Counted from the first letter of the stretch, positions 25,262 to 36,100 are shown. The stretch: DNA of 64,000 nt from Taibaiella sp. KBW10 (GCF_003852495.1 NZ_QAJI01000004.1:604414-668413), one strand, 5' to 3'. Notes: generated from the letters alone by a model not told the origin. Program-made: numbers and translations.

Positions 25262-25314
25262 AAAAACGAATGCAATTTCTTATGGTCTACGCCTAAGTAA
25301 TTGCATTCGTTTTT
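25262..25314. terminator. Long-stem terminator
   Basis: A perfect 16-bp stem AAAAACGAATGCAATT/AATTGCATTCGTTTTT with a 21-nt loop, followed on the plus strand by ATTTTA. It lies 25 bp after the PKD lipoprotein stop. Confidence 0.85.
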
Positions 25315-25360
25315 ATTTTATGGCACTTTTAATATTAATTGAACATCCGCATATAGACCC

Positions 25361-25403
25361 TGATTTTGTCCGTCCTTTTGGGGCAACAAAAAGAGCGCAA
25401 AAT
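25361..25403. repeat. Copy of the degenerate intergenic hairpin repeat
   Basis: The block CGTCCTTTTGGGGCAACAAA, continuing through GCGCAAAATGC, matches 9057-9090 in order and sequence with few changes, and both are followed by a GGATAC-containing block (9371, 25447). It forms an imperfect hairpin and could also terminate the minus-strand gene ending at 25452. Confidence 0.5.
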
Positions 25404-25451
25404 GCCCGTTTTCATCAAGGCGGTGTTACCTTCTTTCTTTAAATTAGGATA

Positions 25452-26162
25452 CTAAAGACAGCCCGTAAAATTGGCGTATTCACTCAGGGTTTCCATACGA
25501 TTCAGTTGCCCCAGTAATTTGATTAGAAGATTAAGGTCTTCACTTACCGGAAAATATTTTTTCAAGGTTTCATCGTAGCGATAGGTCACCGTCAGGTCAA
25601 ATTTTTCTGCGGTAAAAATTTTGATTTTCACCGGTACTTCATTAAGTGTCTGCAATTGCGTCAAGCGCTTTGTTGCGAGATCGATCGAAAGATATACCCT
25701 GCAGTCTTTTAAAAAAGAGGCTTCCACAGGAATCTCTGCGGGGAGCATCTTATAGCTTACAACCAACTCCTTTTCATTTTGCTTTTCTATTTTTAAAGTC
25801 GCCTCATCTAAACCTGTCGTCGGACGAATTGCTTGTCCATGCTCTTTTCTGAAGGTTTTTATTGCCCCCTTACCTGGTGTTTTACCATTTACGGTAAGTA
25901 CCTCCCAGCGTTCATCACCGGTCTTTCCGGCATTATGATGAGCGACTACCACTTTGTCTTTAGCGGAGCTGCTTGTCGTAACTTTAAGGTCATAAGAACA
26001 ACCTTCCGGATTTTGTTTTGATTGCTGATCCAATATATCAGGGTTAAGACCATGTGTGCTGAAGGCATCCAGTACAGCCTGCTTTTGCCCGAATGTGGTA
26101 CCATAAATTGCCATGCAACTTAAAAAGAACAAAACGTATCTCATATTTCTAGGATTTTTCAT
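25452..26162 (-). CDS. Exported protein of unknown function
   Basis: 236 residues; the start may be ATG 26162 or ATG 26144 (MRYVLFFLSC), the latter placing the hydrophobic core at once. The signal peptide ends at GTTFGQ. The mature part is Lys/Glu-rich with alternating strands (DERWEVLTVNGKTPGKG, KELVVSYKMLPAEIPVEASF, YLSIDLATKRLTQLQTLNEV), suggesting a LolA- or DUF-like half-barrel that binds a hydrophobic ligand. Four cysteines are present after the signal peptide cut, two of them close to the ends. No family recognised. It is divergent from the DUF2846-like gene at 26271. Confidence 0.75.
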   Translation of the reverse strand: MKNPRNMRYVLFFLSCMAIYGTTFGQKQAVLDAFSTHGLNPDILDQQSKQNPEGCSYDLKVTTSSSAKDKVVVAHHNAGKTGDERWEVLTVNGKTPGKGAIKTFRKEHGQAIRPTTGLDEATLKIEKQNEKELVVSYKMLPAEIPVEASFLKDCRVYLSIDLATKRLTQLQTLNEVPVKIKIFTAEKFDLTVTYRYDETLKKYFPVSEDLNLLIKLLGQLNRMETLSEYANFTGCL

Positions 26163-26240
26163 ACGAATATAAGGATTAAGTATTACGAATCAGGAGGCAT
26201 GATTTAGCCCCACAAGTGAGTAATAATACTAAAATTAGAT

Positions 26241-26248
26241 TACATTTG
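26241..26248 (+). promoter_or_regulatory. -7 box of the DUF2846-like gene
   Basis: TACATTTG is a full match to the Bacteroidota -7 box TAnnTTTG, 22 bp before the ATG at 26271. No good -33 TTTG is seen. Confidence 0.5.
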
Positions 26249-26270
26249 TGAGCACACTAAATTATATTTT

Positions 26271-26693
26271 ATGAAACTAAAAAAATCTACTTTTATACTG
26301 CTGCTGTTATGCCTCTGTTTCAATGGCATAGCACAGAAGCCTGCCGCTACAGGCATTGTATATGTAATCCGGCCGATGAACTATACAGGATCCATAATAG
26401 CCTATAATATTTATGCCGATGATCAATTGGTGTGTAAATTAAAAAACCAAAGGTATTCGGTACATACCTTACCTGTAGGTAATCATACTTTTTCTATAAA
26501 GAATACCGGCCTGGGTAACCATAGTATGTCTAAACCTATTCCGATTACCGTTAAAGCCGATCAAGCCGTATATCTTGATGTGGTAGATGAAGGTCAACTT
26601 AACCTGAAAGAACTGACAGCACCGTCCGGGATCGAATCCCTTAAAAGCGTGGCAGAAATGAAGAATTGTCTGCCTAAACAGAAGACTAAATAG
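26271..26693 (+). CDS. Small exported DUF2846-like protein
   Basis: 140 residues. Signal peptide ends at FNGIAQ. The mature part has the pattern of DUF2846-type domains: IVYVIRPMNYTG, then YNIYADDQLVCKLKN and VHTLPVGNHTFSI, a small beta-sandwich that ends in a cell-envelope context in many bacteria. Function unknown. Its promoter is clear (26241-26248). It precedes the MscS gene by 76 bp in the same direction, but the latter appears to have its own signals, so cotranscription is uncertain. Confidence 0.75.
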   Translation: MKLKKSTFILLLLCLCFNGIAQKPAATGIVYVIRPMNYTGSIIAYNIYADDQLVCKLKNQRYSVHTLPVGNHTFSIKNTGLGNHSMSKPIPITVKADQAVYLDVVDEGQLNLKELTAPSGIESLKSVAEMKNCLPKQKTK

Positions 26694-26769
26694 ATAGGAT
26701 CGGGAAAATACAGGAGCGACAATACGATCTCCTTCATTTGATTTCTTCAGCCTGTTAAAATTTACGTTT

Positions 26770-29262
26770 GTGAAACACCTCTTCCGGTATGCAATTTTAT
26801 GCATCATTTTCATCCTGCATATTTCTACTCCTCGGCTCTACGGCCAGTCTGCAGATACCAATGCAACCACATACGATACCGCATCCGCCGCATTCCAACA
26901 GAAGGTAACGGATGCCGGTAACAAGGATCAGATGCGCAGTAAAAGCAGTTATGATGAAGGACGTACCAGTATAAAGCAAAACCAGATCATTAACACATTA
27001 TTGCGAAAAGCGCAGACCGTAAAGATCTTTTTGGATACAGAACTGGATTTAAAAAAGTTTGAGAAGGATCTGGGTAGTGTAGCCGGTTATTTTAGCCTGG
27101 TACAGGATGGTATCATGGTGCATACCGGAACGGCACAAACAGACCGCAACCTTACCGTATCTGCGGTAATCCTGGATCAACTGATCAATGAAACCCAGAA
27201 TAGAAAACAGCAACTGGATCAGTACACGGAGCGTTTGATCGGGTTTCGAAGTACGTTCGACTCCCTGCTCAGCAATCCGGTGATCTATACCTTTCCTAAG
27301 GATTCTGTCAAAATCGCACGCTATCTTTTCAAGCTAAAGGTTATGGCTAGTCAAGGCAATCCGACAGACAATGCCCTGAACTATGCGCTGGAACAGGCCC
27401 AAGAACTACAGAATAAAACAGACAGTACTTTATTCGTCCTGAAAATGGCTGACGAACAAATTGATCAATACAGAACGCAACTCAGTCAGCTCAATCTAAA
27501 GCGGGAGTTTCATAATATCTGGGATACCGTAGGATATAAACGGGATTTTTCCGAAATCGTCCGTTTCTCCCTGTCTAAAGAGCAAACAGCATTCGTGTTC
27601 TATATAGAAGACAATGTCTTCAGGCTATTTCTCTTGTTCCTGTTTACCATACTCGCGTGGCTGGGCATCCGTTCGCTCCGTAAACATCTTAACGCGCATG
27701 AAAGAACCAAAGAACTGGCGCACCTGCTCGTCATGAAAAGACCATTGGCCTCAGCAATACTTATTATCTTTAGTATATACCAGTTTGCCTTTATCAAAGC
27801 TCCTTTTATATTCAGTTTCAGTATATGGACCGTACAGACCGTAGCCCTGCTGCTGATCCTGCACCGGTTTATCACGCCGTTCTGGTTTCGTTTCTTGCTG
27901 GGTACGATTATCTTATTCCTGATGGCCTGCCTCGATAATTTCGTCTTGCAGGCATCCCGGCCGGAAAGATGGTTTATGCTGTTTCTGGCACTGGCAGGAG
28001 TCGTATTCTGCCTGTATTTCCTTATGGCCCGTAAGGAAAAAGATAAACTCAAAGAACAGTATGTGCTCGTCTATATGCGCTTCCTGATATTCATTGAATT
28101 GTTATCGGCATTGCTCAATATACTGGGACGGTATAATTTATCCAAAACCCTGCTTACCGCCGGATACACCGGGATGGTTATCGCCATTATGTTTACATGG
28201 ACGGTACGCCTCATTAATGAATGCCTGAAAACGGCATCGGAACTATACCACCATCCGGAACGCAAATTACTATACCTGAATTTTAACCGGATAGGCCGCA
28301 AAGTGCCCCGTATACTATATTTCCTGCTGGCCATCGGTTGGTGTATTATTGTAGGTCGTAACTTTTACTTTTATAATAAAGTTTCTATTCATTTCTTTGA
28401 ATTCCTGCATAAGCCACGCACCATAGGAGACTATACCTTTGCGGTTGATGGCTTGTTCCTGTTTGTCATTATCACAGCCTGTTCCCTATTGCTTTCCCGC
28501 TTGGTATCCCTTTTTGCTGCCGATCCCAATGCAGAGCATGCAAGTCTGCAAAACAGGGACGAAAATGCGGCCAAGGGCAGCTGGATATTACTGTCGCGTA
28601 TCGCAATCATCACGCTGGGACTGTTTGTGGCTTTTGCCGCATCGGGCTTGCCGATCGATAAAATTACTATTGTATTAGGTGCACTTAGTGTCGGTGTGGG
28701 CCTTGGTCTTCAAAGCCTGGTCAGCAATCTGGTGAGCGGACTTATTATTGCGTTCGAGCGACCGGTGAATGTCGGAGACCAGATAGAGATCAATGGCAAA
28801 TCAGGGATGATGAAGTCGATCGGTTTCCGCAGTAGCGTAGTACAGCTCAATGATGGTTCCTGCCTGGTCGTTCCTAACGGAGACCTGCTGAGTACCCACT
28901 TAGTCAATTGGTCTATATCGCACAACCGGCGTAAGCTTGCGATTACCGTAAATGTAGATTATGATTCTGATCTGGAACAGGTAAGCCGCTTACTGGTCGA
29001 AATTGCCCAGCAGGATGAACGGGTGCTGCAAACACCTCAAATACTTGCCGTAGCCAAGCAATTCGGAACACAAGCGATATTATTCGATTTAGTATTCTGG
29101 ATTAATAACCAGTCTGATGCCCTGTCCGTATCCGGCAGTGTCATTACCCGTATTCATACTGTCTTTAAAGAAAAAAACATCATTATCCCCCATCCACAGC
29201 ACATAAATTTGCAGTTTGGCGACGAAACGAAGGACAATAGTGCTTCCGGTAAAATCTCATAA
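26770..29262 (+). CDS. Large MscS-family mechanosensitive channel
   Basis: 830 residues from a GTG at 26770. An N-terminal signal peptide (ends RLYGQ) is followed by a periplasmic helical domain to about residue 270, then roughly nine to eleven membrane helices, as in MscK/MscM-type large channels. The pore helix and beta domain are at about 634-740: VLGALSVGVGLGLQSLVSNL, FERPVNVGDQIEINGKSG, GFRSSVVQLNDGSCLVVPNG. It probably releases solutes on hypo-osmotic shock. The GTG overlaps a TACGTTTG box that would be a good -7 element (with TTTG at 26737-26740); if transcription began there the message would be nearly leaderless. No other start keeps the signal peptide. Confidence 0.92.
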   Translation: MKHLFRYAILCIIFILHISTPRLYGQSADTNATTYDTASAAFQQKVTDAGNKDQMRSKSSYDEGRTSIKQNQIINTLLRKAQTVKIFLDTELDLKKFEKDLGSVAGYFSLVQDGIMVHTGTAQTDRNLTVSAVILDQLINETQNRKQQLDQYTERLIGFRSTFDSLLSNPVIYTFPKDSVKIARYLFKLKVMASQGNPTDNALNYALEQAQELQNKTDSTLFVLKMADEQIDQYRTQLSQLNLKREFHNIWDTVGYKRDFSEIVRFSLSKEQTAFVFYIEDNVFRLFLLFLFTILAWLGIRSLRKHLNAHERTKELAHLLVMKRPLASAILIIFSIYQFAFIKAPFIFSFSIWTVQTVALLLILHRFITPFWFRFLLGTIILFLMACLDNFVLQASRPERWFMLFLALAGVVFCLYFLMARKEKDKLKEQYVLVYMRFLIFIELLSALLNILGRYNLSKTLLTAGYTGMVIAIMFTWTVRLINECLKTASELYHHPERKLLYLNFNRIGRKVPRILYFLLAIGWCIIVGRNFYFYNKVSIHFFEFLHKPRTIGDYTFAVDGLFLFVIITACSLLLSRLVSLFAADPNAEHASLQNRDENAAKGSWILLSRIAIITLGLFVAFAASGLPIDKITIVLGALSVGVGLGLQSLVSNLVSGLIIAFERPVNVGDQIEINGKSGMMKSIGFRSSVVQLNDGSCLVVPNGDLLSTHLVNWSISHNRRKLAITVNVDYDSDLEQVSRLLVEIAQQDERVLQTPQILAVAKQFGTQAILFDLVFWINNQSDALSVSGSVITRIHTVFKEKNIIIPHPQHINLQFGDETKDNSASGKIS

Positions 29263-29447
29263 AGCGATCATACTTTATCGTTGGAAGTAATATATTTATC
29301 GTAGCGGGTGCAATTTCCTACTTGATCCTTAGGACATTTTGCAACTCATCAAAGGGAGCAAGGCCATAGAGACCTTTAAAGTGTTTCCTACTAAAGGTTT
29401 CAACAGATGAATACTAGTTGTCTTAACCACCTATTTAAAATAAAAAT

Positions 29448-30578
29448 ATGAAAAAAACATTCCTCCTTGTCTCTTTCCTAGCCTACATATTAATTAGTTC
29501 AGCGCAAACAAATCAAAGAAAATTTCCTACAGACAATCTGTTAAAAACGGAATTAGATTCCCTGGTAGATCAGTCCGTTTCCACATTTATGAATAATAGT
29601 TCGAGGGTTGGCCTTTCAATAGGCATTATTAAAAACGGAAAACAATATATCTATAATTATGGCTCCACACAAAAGGAGCAATCCGTATTGCCAACGGGTA
29701 ATACCGTGTATGAACTGGCATCCATTACAAAAACATTTGGTGCCACTTTGCTTGCACAAGCAGTTCTCGATAAAAAGGTAACGCTTAATGATGATATACG
29801 CCAGTACCTGAAGGAAGCCTATCCTAATTTAAATTACAAAGGTACTCCTGTCACCTTACTTAATCTGGTTAACCTCACCTCCGGCTTACCCAATTGGATG
29901 CCCGATAAAGACATCTTCGGAACGGCAGATCCGGATTCCATTCCCTATATTTTAGATGCTGTTCACCAAAGATATAGCAGACAAGATTTTTACCGCGACC
30001 TGCATGAGGTAACACTAAAAGCCGAACCGGGAACTGTGGCTCGCCACTGTAATACTGCGGCTCAATTGCTCGGCTATATTATGGAAGGCGTCTATAAAGA
30101 TTCTTACGAAAAACTGTTGAAAATACATTTTACCGATCCACTCAAAATGAAAAATACATTCCTGATCAAACCCGGAAAATACCCGGCATTAATGGCAAAG
30201 GGTTATGATGGAAAAGGACGCCTGATGCCGGTTATTGATTGGGAAGATTTGCAAGTAGCCGCAAGTATCGCCTCTTCAAGTTCCGATATGTTGAAGTATA
30301 TGGCCTTTCAGTTGAATGAAACGAATCCTGCAGTAAAGCTAAGTCATCAGCCCACTTTCGGAAAATTGGAGGAGGGCGCTATTGCATTGAATTGGAAAGT
30401 ACGAAAAACAGAAGATTCCAAGCGGAGCATCTCACACACAGGAGGTAGCTTAGGATTTAGCAGTTATATGGTCTTGTACCCGGAGTCAAATTCGGGCATT
30501 GTCCTGCTCTCCAACGAAGTCGATCAGGATACACAAAATGAACTGATTGCCCTGGCCAATAAAATTTTAAAACCCTAA
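29448..30578 (+). CDS. Exported serine hydrolase (class C beta-lactamase / S12-like)
   Basis: 376 residues. Signal peptide ends at LISSAQ. The catalytic SxxK is Ser92-Ile-Thr-Lys95 (ASITKTF), and the third motif is HTG (ISHTGGSLGFSS). The middle motif is normally YxN; here the sequence is RHCNTAAQLLGY (His200-Cys-Asn202), so the usual Tyr is His (codon CAC at 30045-30047). The protein belongs to the broad beta-lactamase/D-alanyl-peptidase/esterase family, and the exact reaction is unknown; a beta-lactamase role cannot be assumed. It stands alone, with a terminator at 30665-30706. Confidence 0.87.
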   Translation: MKKTFLLVSFLAYILISSAQTNQRKFPTDNLLKTELDSLVDQSVSTFMNNSSRVGLSIGIIKNGKQYIYNYGSTQKEQSVLPTGNTVYELASITKTFGATLLAQAVLDKKVTLNDDIRQYLKEAYPNLNYKGTPVTLLNLVNLTSGLPNWMPDKDIFGTADPDSIPYILDAVHQRYSRQDFYRDLHEVTLKAEPGTVARHCNTAAQLLGYIMEGVYKDSYEKLLKIHFTDPLKMKNTFLIKPGKYPALMAKGYDGKGRLMPVIDWEDLQVAASIASSSSDMLKYMAFQLNETNPAVKLSHQPTFGKLEEGAIALNWKVRKTEDSKRSISHTGGSLGFSSYMVLYPESNSGIVLLSNEVDQDTQNELIALANKILKP

Positions 30579-30664
30579 ACAAGATTAAACTTTCTCCTTA
30601 ATAATATAAACTAAATTCATTTTTCAATCGGGATGGGCACTGATACTGTCAGGCCCTTTAGTGC

Positions 30665-30706
30665 ATGAATTAGCCGGCTTTTTATTAGAAAATCCGGCTA
30701 ATTCAT
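30665..30706. terminator. Terminator hairpin
   Basis: A perfect 13-bp stem (ATGAATTAGCCGG/CCGGCTAATTCAT) over a 16-nt T-rich loop, 87 bp after the serine hydrolase stop and 96 bp before the VOC gene stop. It could serve both. Confidence 0.65.
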
Positions 30707-30801
30707 ATAGCATATTACGGTCGCCATAAAAACAGGTGAATATATGGTGTAAACAGTAGATGAACAGTGCTAGAGTTCAAGCTGTGATACAACTTCCTTG
30801 T

Positions 30802-31239
30802 TTATGCCGTTTCGTTATTTCCCTGGTCAAAATCAACCATCCATTCAATACCGAATTTGTCTCTGAACATCGCAAAATAGGAACCCCAGGGACTGTCTCC
30901 AATAGGTACTTCAACAGCACCACCTGCAGAAAGTCCGCTAAATATTTTGTCGGCCTCTTCACGGCTCTCCGCAGTAACAGATATCTTAGACCTGTTTTCG
31001 TTTTCATTTACGGGTCCCATACTTTCCGGAACATCATTGCCCATCAAAACATTTTTACCAATTGGCAAGGCAATATGCATGATTTTATCTGCATCATTTT
31101 CCGCTATGGGATGTTCCGGGCTTGAGATATCCTTGAGGCGTACAATTTTTGTAAACGCACCACCAAATACCGATTTGTAAAAGTTGAATGCTTCTTCTGC
31201 ATTCCCGTTAAAATTAATGTGCATGTTGATCAGTGCCAT
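30802..31239 (-). CDS. VOC-family (PhnB/glyoxalase-like) protein
   Basis: 145 residues, cytoplasmic. The two beta-alpha-beta-beta-beta units are visible (INMHINFNGNAEEAFNFYKS, VFGG; then SWGS-type EVPIGDSPWGSYFAMFRDKF, GIEWMVDFD). The pattern fits the PhnB/3-demethylubiquinone methyltransferase-like group. Metal ligands are probably His7 and a Glu in the second unit, but the reaction is unknown. It is a single gene and convergent with the serine hydrolase. Confidence 0.9.
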   Translation of the reverse strand: MALINMHINFNGNAEEAFNFYKSVFGGAFTKIVRLKDISSPEHPIAENDADKIMHIALPIGKNVLMGNDVPESMGPVNENENRSKISVTAESREEADKIFSGLSAGGAVEVPIGDSPWGSYFAMFRDKFGIEWMVDFDQGNNETA

Positions 31240-31682
31240 AATTTATATTTTTAAGTTATTTCTTGTTTGTTATGCCAAATGGATTAGGGTAACCAATCGC
31301 TGTAAATGGACATTTAATTTCTGACAGCCGTCTTTAAAACAGCCAACCGAAGCCCTCCGATTACATTTCGCCGGCAGCTAGGCATCTTGCAACAATGTAC
31401 GTATTTATTAGGCTTTACCATCGACATTCCGGCTCTATAAAATTACGGATAATGAAGATAAGAACAAAAGCTTAATAGAATTTCGCCAGTACAATCCGCC
31501 GCCGACAGTATACAAAAAGATTGGGATTAATCCGGCTGTGGCTAAAGCCAATCTACAGTCAGCGTATAATGTCCTTTAAGGGATCTTCCTTCCAATATCA
31601 ATAAAAAATGGCACAAGGATAATATTCTGTTTTCATTAGTAAATGTCATCATTAGTATAGTGTCTAAATGGTCAATGCACTA
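31240..31682. other. Intergenic region, 0.44 kb
   Basis: No intact gene. A plus-strand frame without a start codon runs from 31412 to 31579 (55 codons; includes IEFRQYNPPPTVYKKIGINP) and looks like the tail of a lost gene. Otherwise nothing. Confidence 0.4.
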
Positions 31683-32318
31683 TTATATCAGCGAGACCGG
31701 TACATCCGGATAATCGTTTGTAAGTTTCAGGTAGATGGCCGTTACAAAATGATCATTTCCTTTAACGGTTCTATCGAAAGTACCTTCGCTTGTTTCTATC
31801 TTAAATAAATACATACGTCCCTTATAATACCCTTTCCGGATACTAACACTGGAAAGGGTATCGAAATAAAATTTTTTGGATCGGGCAATAATCGAATGTT
31901 GAAACTCAAAATAATCATCGTTTATAATGATCGGAGGGAAATATTTATTAAAAAAATTAGATTTTTCATTCAGCTTGTTTAGGGATTCAAATGATCGATC
32001 GGATAGTTCGGATATCTTTGATTTATTCCTATTAAAATGAATATTAAGAAGTACACAGGGCACAATCGCCAGCAAGGGCACGGCAACAATCTCAATAAGG
32101 ATAAACAAATAAAAATCATGAATACGTCCTCTGTAACCCTCTATGCCAATAACCGCTATGGGTATAGCAACGGCATTTTTGTATAAACGAATACCAATGA
32201 TTGTCATTAAGGCAATAATAAATCCAAATATAAGCCCCCAACATAATAATTTTCTTTTGTGTAGTGCAGATAAAAAAATGACTTTATCAGCTCGAATGTC
32301 TGTTTCATTTAGGATCAT
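31683..32318 (-). CDS. Membrane protein with two N-terminal helices and a cytoplasmic domain
   Basis: 211 residues. Two transmembrane helices at about 26-45 (LLCWGLIFGFIIALMTIIGI) and 70-92 (LFILIEIVAVPLLAIVPCVL) are followed by a soluble domain of about 115 residues with strands (YFEFQHSIIARSKKFYFDTL, MYLFKIETSEGTFDRTVKGN) that resemble a PH-like or YcxB-type domain. No family recognised. It stands alone on the minus strand and its long right-hand flank (32319-33180) is free of genes. Confidence 0.72.
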   Translation of the reverse strand: MILNETDIRADKVIFLSALHKRKLLCWGLIFGFIIALMTIIGIRLYKNAVAIPIAVIGIEGYRGRIHDFYLFILIEIVAVPLLAIVPCVLLNIHFNRNKSKISELSDRSFESLNKLNEKSNFFNKYFPPIIINDDYFEFQHSIIARSKKFYFDTLSSVSIRKGYYKGRMYLFKIETSEGTFDRTVKGNDHFVTAIYLKLTNDYPDVPVSLI

Positions 32319-33180
32319 ATCTCAAAAGCATGTTTTTAATAGCGTCCAAGTCTGGCTATACTGCAGATCGATCAAATTGTCCGCAATCATTTACACCCGA
32401 ATACGCTACTAATTTAAAGTCAATTAAAATGATTACGATCATTCCCCGAATTATTTTTTGAAAAGTAAAAAGATCTCCCTCTTTTTATAATAGTCTAGCA
32501 ATTCAAGTCAGAAAAGTTCATTCAAATATATAGCTCCTCAATGGCTATTTTCATTTCCCTTTTAAGTTGCTTTAAGAGGATTGTAAAACATCATACTACT
32601 AAAAGACAAAGCCTTTTTTACTTTTATGATTACAAATCATTCATTATAGATGCGAAACAATGTTAAATACTAATAGTCAATCATTTATATGGGTAAATTT
32701 TAGAATAAAAAAATAATTTATTCAGAAAAAATGAAATAATTTTGCATCACCTTCAAACCTTTTACCTAAGAAAAAGCTTATCAATTTTGATTAAGTGAGT
32801 AATTATTTCCATCCTATTTATACTTGAACAATCACATGATTTTCATGTATTGCATCGTTTTGCAAACCATGAAAATTAAAGTTGTAGTAACATACAATAA
32901 CTGTTCTGTGCATGCTATGATCGCACAGCTGTAGTTTTTGTTATGTACTGTCTCTTTGGTTTGTGCCCGTCATTTTCATTTATGAGCTGACCGGGCAAGT
33001 ATATACTTATGCCTATACCAAGCGAAGACAATATCCAGCATACGTTTTGATATCTATTGAATGAGTCAATAGTATAAAATAAACGGATGTGCTAGTTAGG
33101 ATAATACATGTTTATGTATTTCCGATTAAAGATACACAAAATATGTACTTAATATAATTTTTAATTTTTATCACAAAGAA
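32319..33180. other. 0.86-kb gene-free region with stem-loops before the large adhesin gene
   Basis: No gene. From 32840 to 32996 three stem-loops follow one another: TTTTCATG/CATGAAAA with inner TTGCA/TGCAA (32840-32875); CTGTGC/GCACAG (32905-32928) with outer ACATA/TATGT pairing; and GCCCG/CGGGC (32965-32996). They could be parts of a structured leader or small RNA upstream of the 1219-residue protein. I cannot match them to a known riboswitch. Confidence 0.4.
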
Positions 33181-36100
33181 ATGAAGAGAGCAATTTTCTA
33201 TTCGTATTTCAGTGCCTCGCTGCTACTTGCAGGTACTTTTATACTGAGTGTACCTCAGACCGCTACAGCACAAGCCCCGACCTCCCTGAGTTATCCGGCA
33301 ACAAATGTATTTATTGCCAATGTCAGCAATGTATACCTGGCACCCAACCTTGCAGGAAATGCAGCCAGCTATACGATTTCCCCGGCCTTGCCAAGCGGAC
33401 TATCGTTTAATACCAATACTGGGGTAATCAGCGGAATGCCTTTAGCAGCGAGCGCAGCCACAACGTATACCATTACTGCGATCGGTACGCCGGCTACGCA
33501 AACAACGTCGACGACAACGAGCATTCAGGTAACAAACAACTTTTTTGATAACTCCTACTCCGTAATCAGTTTTGGAGGCACGGGTGTTACCATGCTTAAT
33601 GGTACTACCGGAGCCGCTATTACCAACTCATCGACTCCTGGTACGGGTACTGCAGCAAATGATGTAGTCGTATATCGCAATATCGCTAACCTAAGCGGCC
33701 AGTCTATCGACTGTATCGTAAAAACGGTTTCGGTAACTTCCGGAACAACCTTTAGTGCCTACGATCAGGACGCGGCCTCCGGACAAAACTATAACAGTAA
33801 TGATGCTAAATTTTTCTCTCCTCAGGTATCTTTCCCGAATACAGGCGGTAGCATCCTCTATAACTTCCAATTTATCCTTGGCGGTACTTATACCACCGGT
33901 ACAAAATCAGGACGAAATGTAACCCTGCAAAATGTAAAGATCAACACTTACGATATTGATGGTAACGGTACCACAAACTCTAATCAGTATAATGAATTCG
34001 GTGGTTTCTCAACTAGTGAAGTAGGCAGTGCAACCACATTAGAAGCACCTGTTTATAATACAGCTACCGGACTTACCACGTACCGGTCTTCTATCAGTAC
34101 AAACTCTGTTGTAGTAACTGCAGATCCTACCCGTGCACGTGTTACGTACAATAACATCAGTGATTTCAGTATCCGTGTAGGTGGATTAGGTACTGCTTAT
34201 TTCTTCGTAGATTTTAGTGCAGGACCGGCATTCGCCACGGCTGTATCTACAGATGTTCCGAGTGTAGACCTTAATACCGGTGTGATCGGTGTCGGCAATG
34301 CCGCCGGAGGCTGTGGTACAAACCTGAGCTTCACTCCAACCGGACAAACTAATATTACCGCTACTACAAACCTGACAAGATTACAAGTAAGTTTCCCTAC
34401 TGCTGAGATTACGGATGGGGCTAATGAGCGCCTTATTGTAAACCAGGCCACGAGCGGTGGAACAATTCTTTTAAATACTGACCCATCCGGCTCTGTGGTA
34501 TTAGGTGGTAATACCTATGCCGTTTCTGGATCTACTTCCAGTGATAATATACGCACGATTGTATTCCAGAAAGCGAACTTCACACTGGCTCAGGCGGAAG
34601 CATTATTAGACGCCTTACAGTATAATAATAATGCCGCTACACCCACTTCCGGAGCACGTAACTTTACGGTGAATGTACGTAATGACGCATTCCAAAGTCC
34701 TAATGCTGTGATGACCGCTACCCTGAACTGTGTGTCCATCAGCGGTAATGTATTTCATGATGTAAATGGTTTAGTAGACAATACGGTTAATGCCAGCGGT
34801 ACTGCAGGCCAGTTTGCTGCAAACAGCCTTTATGTTGTGCGGGTGAACCCAACCAATAACCAGGTGATCGATGCGAAACCAATCGCAGCGGGTGGCGCGT
34901 ATTCTTTCGGTACCGTAAGCCCCGGAACATACAACCTGTACGTTAGCACGACTAACCCAAGCGCAGGTACCAGCTTTACAACTGCAACATTCCCTCCTAC
35001 TTATATTGCCACCGGTGAAAACCTCGGTGCAGGAGCAGGTAATGACCGTCTGGTAGATGGTAAACTGATTGTAACGATCGGTTCTCAAAATGTAACGAAC
35101 GCCAATTTTGGTTTACAGATTCCTCCCACAACAACCAACAGTACCATTAATAATATTAATAATCCCGGTGGTTATAATGATTACACAGTACCGCAAAATA
35201 CATTTGCCGCAACAGATGTTGACGGAACAGTAGACAGCATTGTGATCAACAGTTTCCCAACCGGTGCGAATTATATCAAAATAGGAGCAGTTGTATATAC
35301 CAATGGCGGCACTTGTCCTCCACAGGTATCCAGCTGTACGCCTTGGCCTGGTACCGTTGTGGTTCCTTTCGCCTCAGGAAATCCAAGTACTGCTATTTCT
35401 GTAGATCCGTCAATTGAAGGCAATACTTCTGTAGTGATCAATTTCTCTGCATGGGATAATGGCCGCAGCCTGAGCAATGCAAGTAATGTAACCTTAAACT
35501 TTATCGGCAACAACAGCTACAGCCTGAGCGGTAATGTATGGAATGACATTAATGGTAACGGCCTGAGAGGTGCTGACGAGAACTTAGTAGCTCCGGTAGA
35601 TGCCTCACAAAATCTTTATGCCTTACTGATCCAGCAGAACCGTACTTATTCCGGCGTACCTACTATCTTCGCTTCAACGGTAATCAATAGCGCAACCGGA
35701 TACAGCTTTAGCAATGTACCTGCAGGAAATGATTATGTTATCCGCATTGTAGCCCGCGCTGTAGAACCGGAAAAAGGTGCTGCTGCAAGTACCGTGAGTG
35801 CCAATCTGGCGACAAACTGGACAGGCGTAAGCACTAATGCCGATGGTACGGTTACTAATAACTTGAACACTAATGACCTGAGTATTGCGATCGCTGCTTT
35901 AAGCGCGTCTAAAATAAATCAGAATTTCGGTATCGAGCGTTTACCGACTGCTACGAATGTAAACACAACTATTGCTGCTCCCGGAATAGGTACTTTGTTA
36001 ACCTTAAACGGATCTAACAGTGCTTTACCGGTACCACCGGCTACGGATCCTGAAGATGGAACATTAGGCTCGGGAAGTACATTTGTTGTGGTTAGCTTAC

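Noticed and set aside
26763..26770. TACGTTTG box overlapping the GTG of the MscS gene
   Set aside because: It matches the -7 box with TTTG 22 bp upstream, but transcription would start inside the gene. No alternative start keeps the signal peptide, so I treat it as a chance match.
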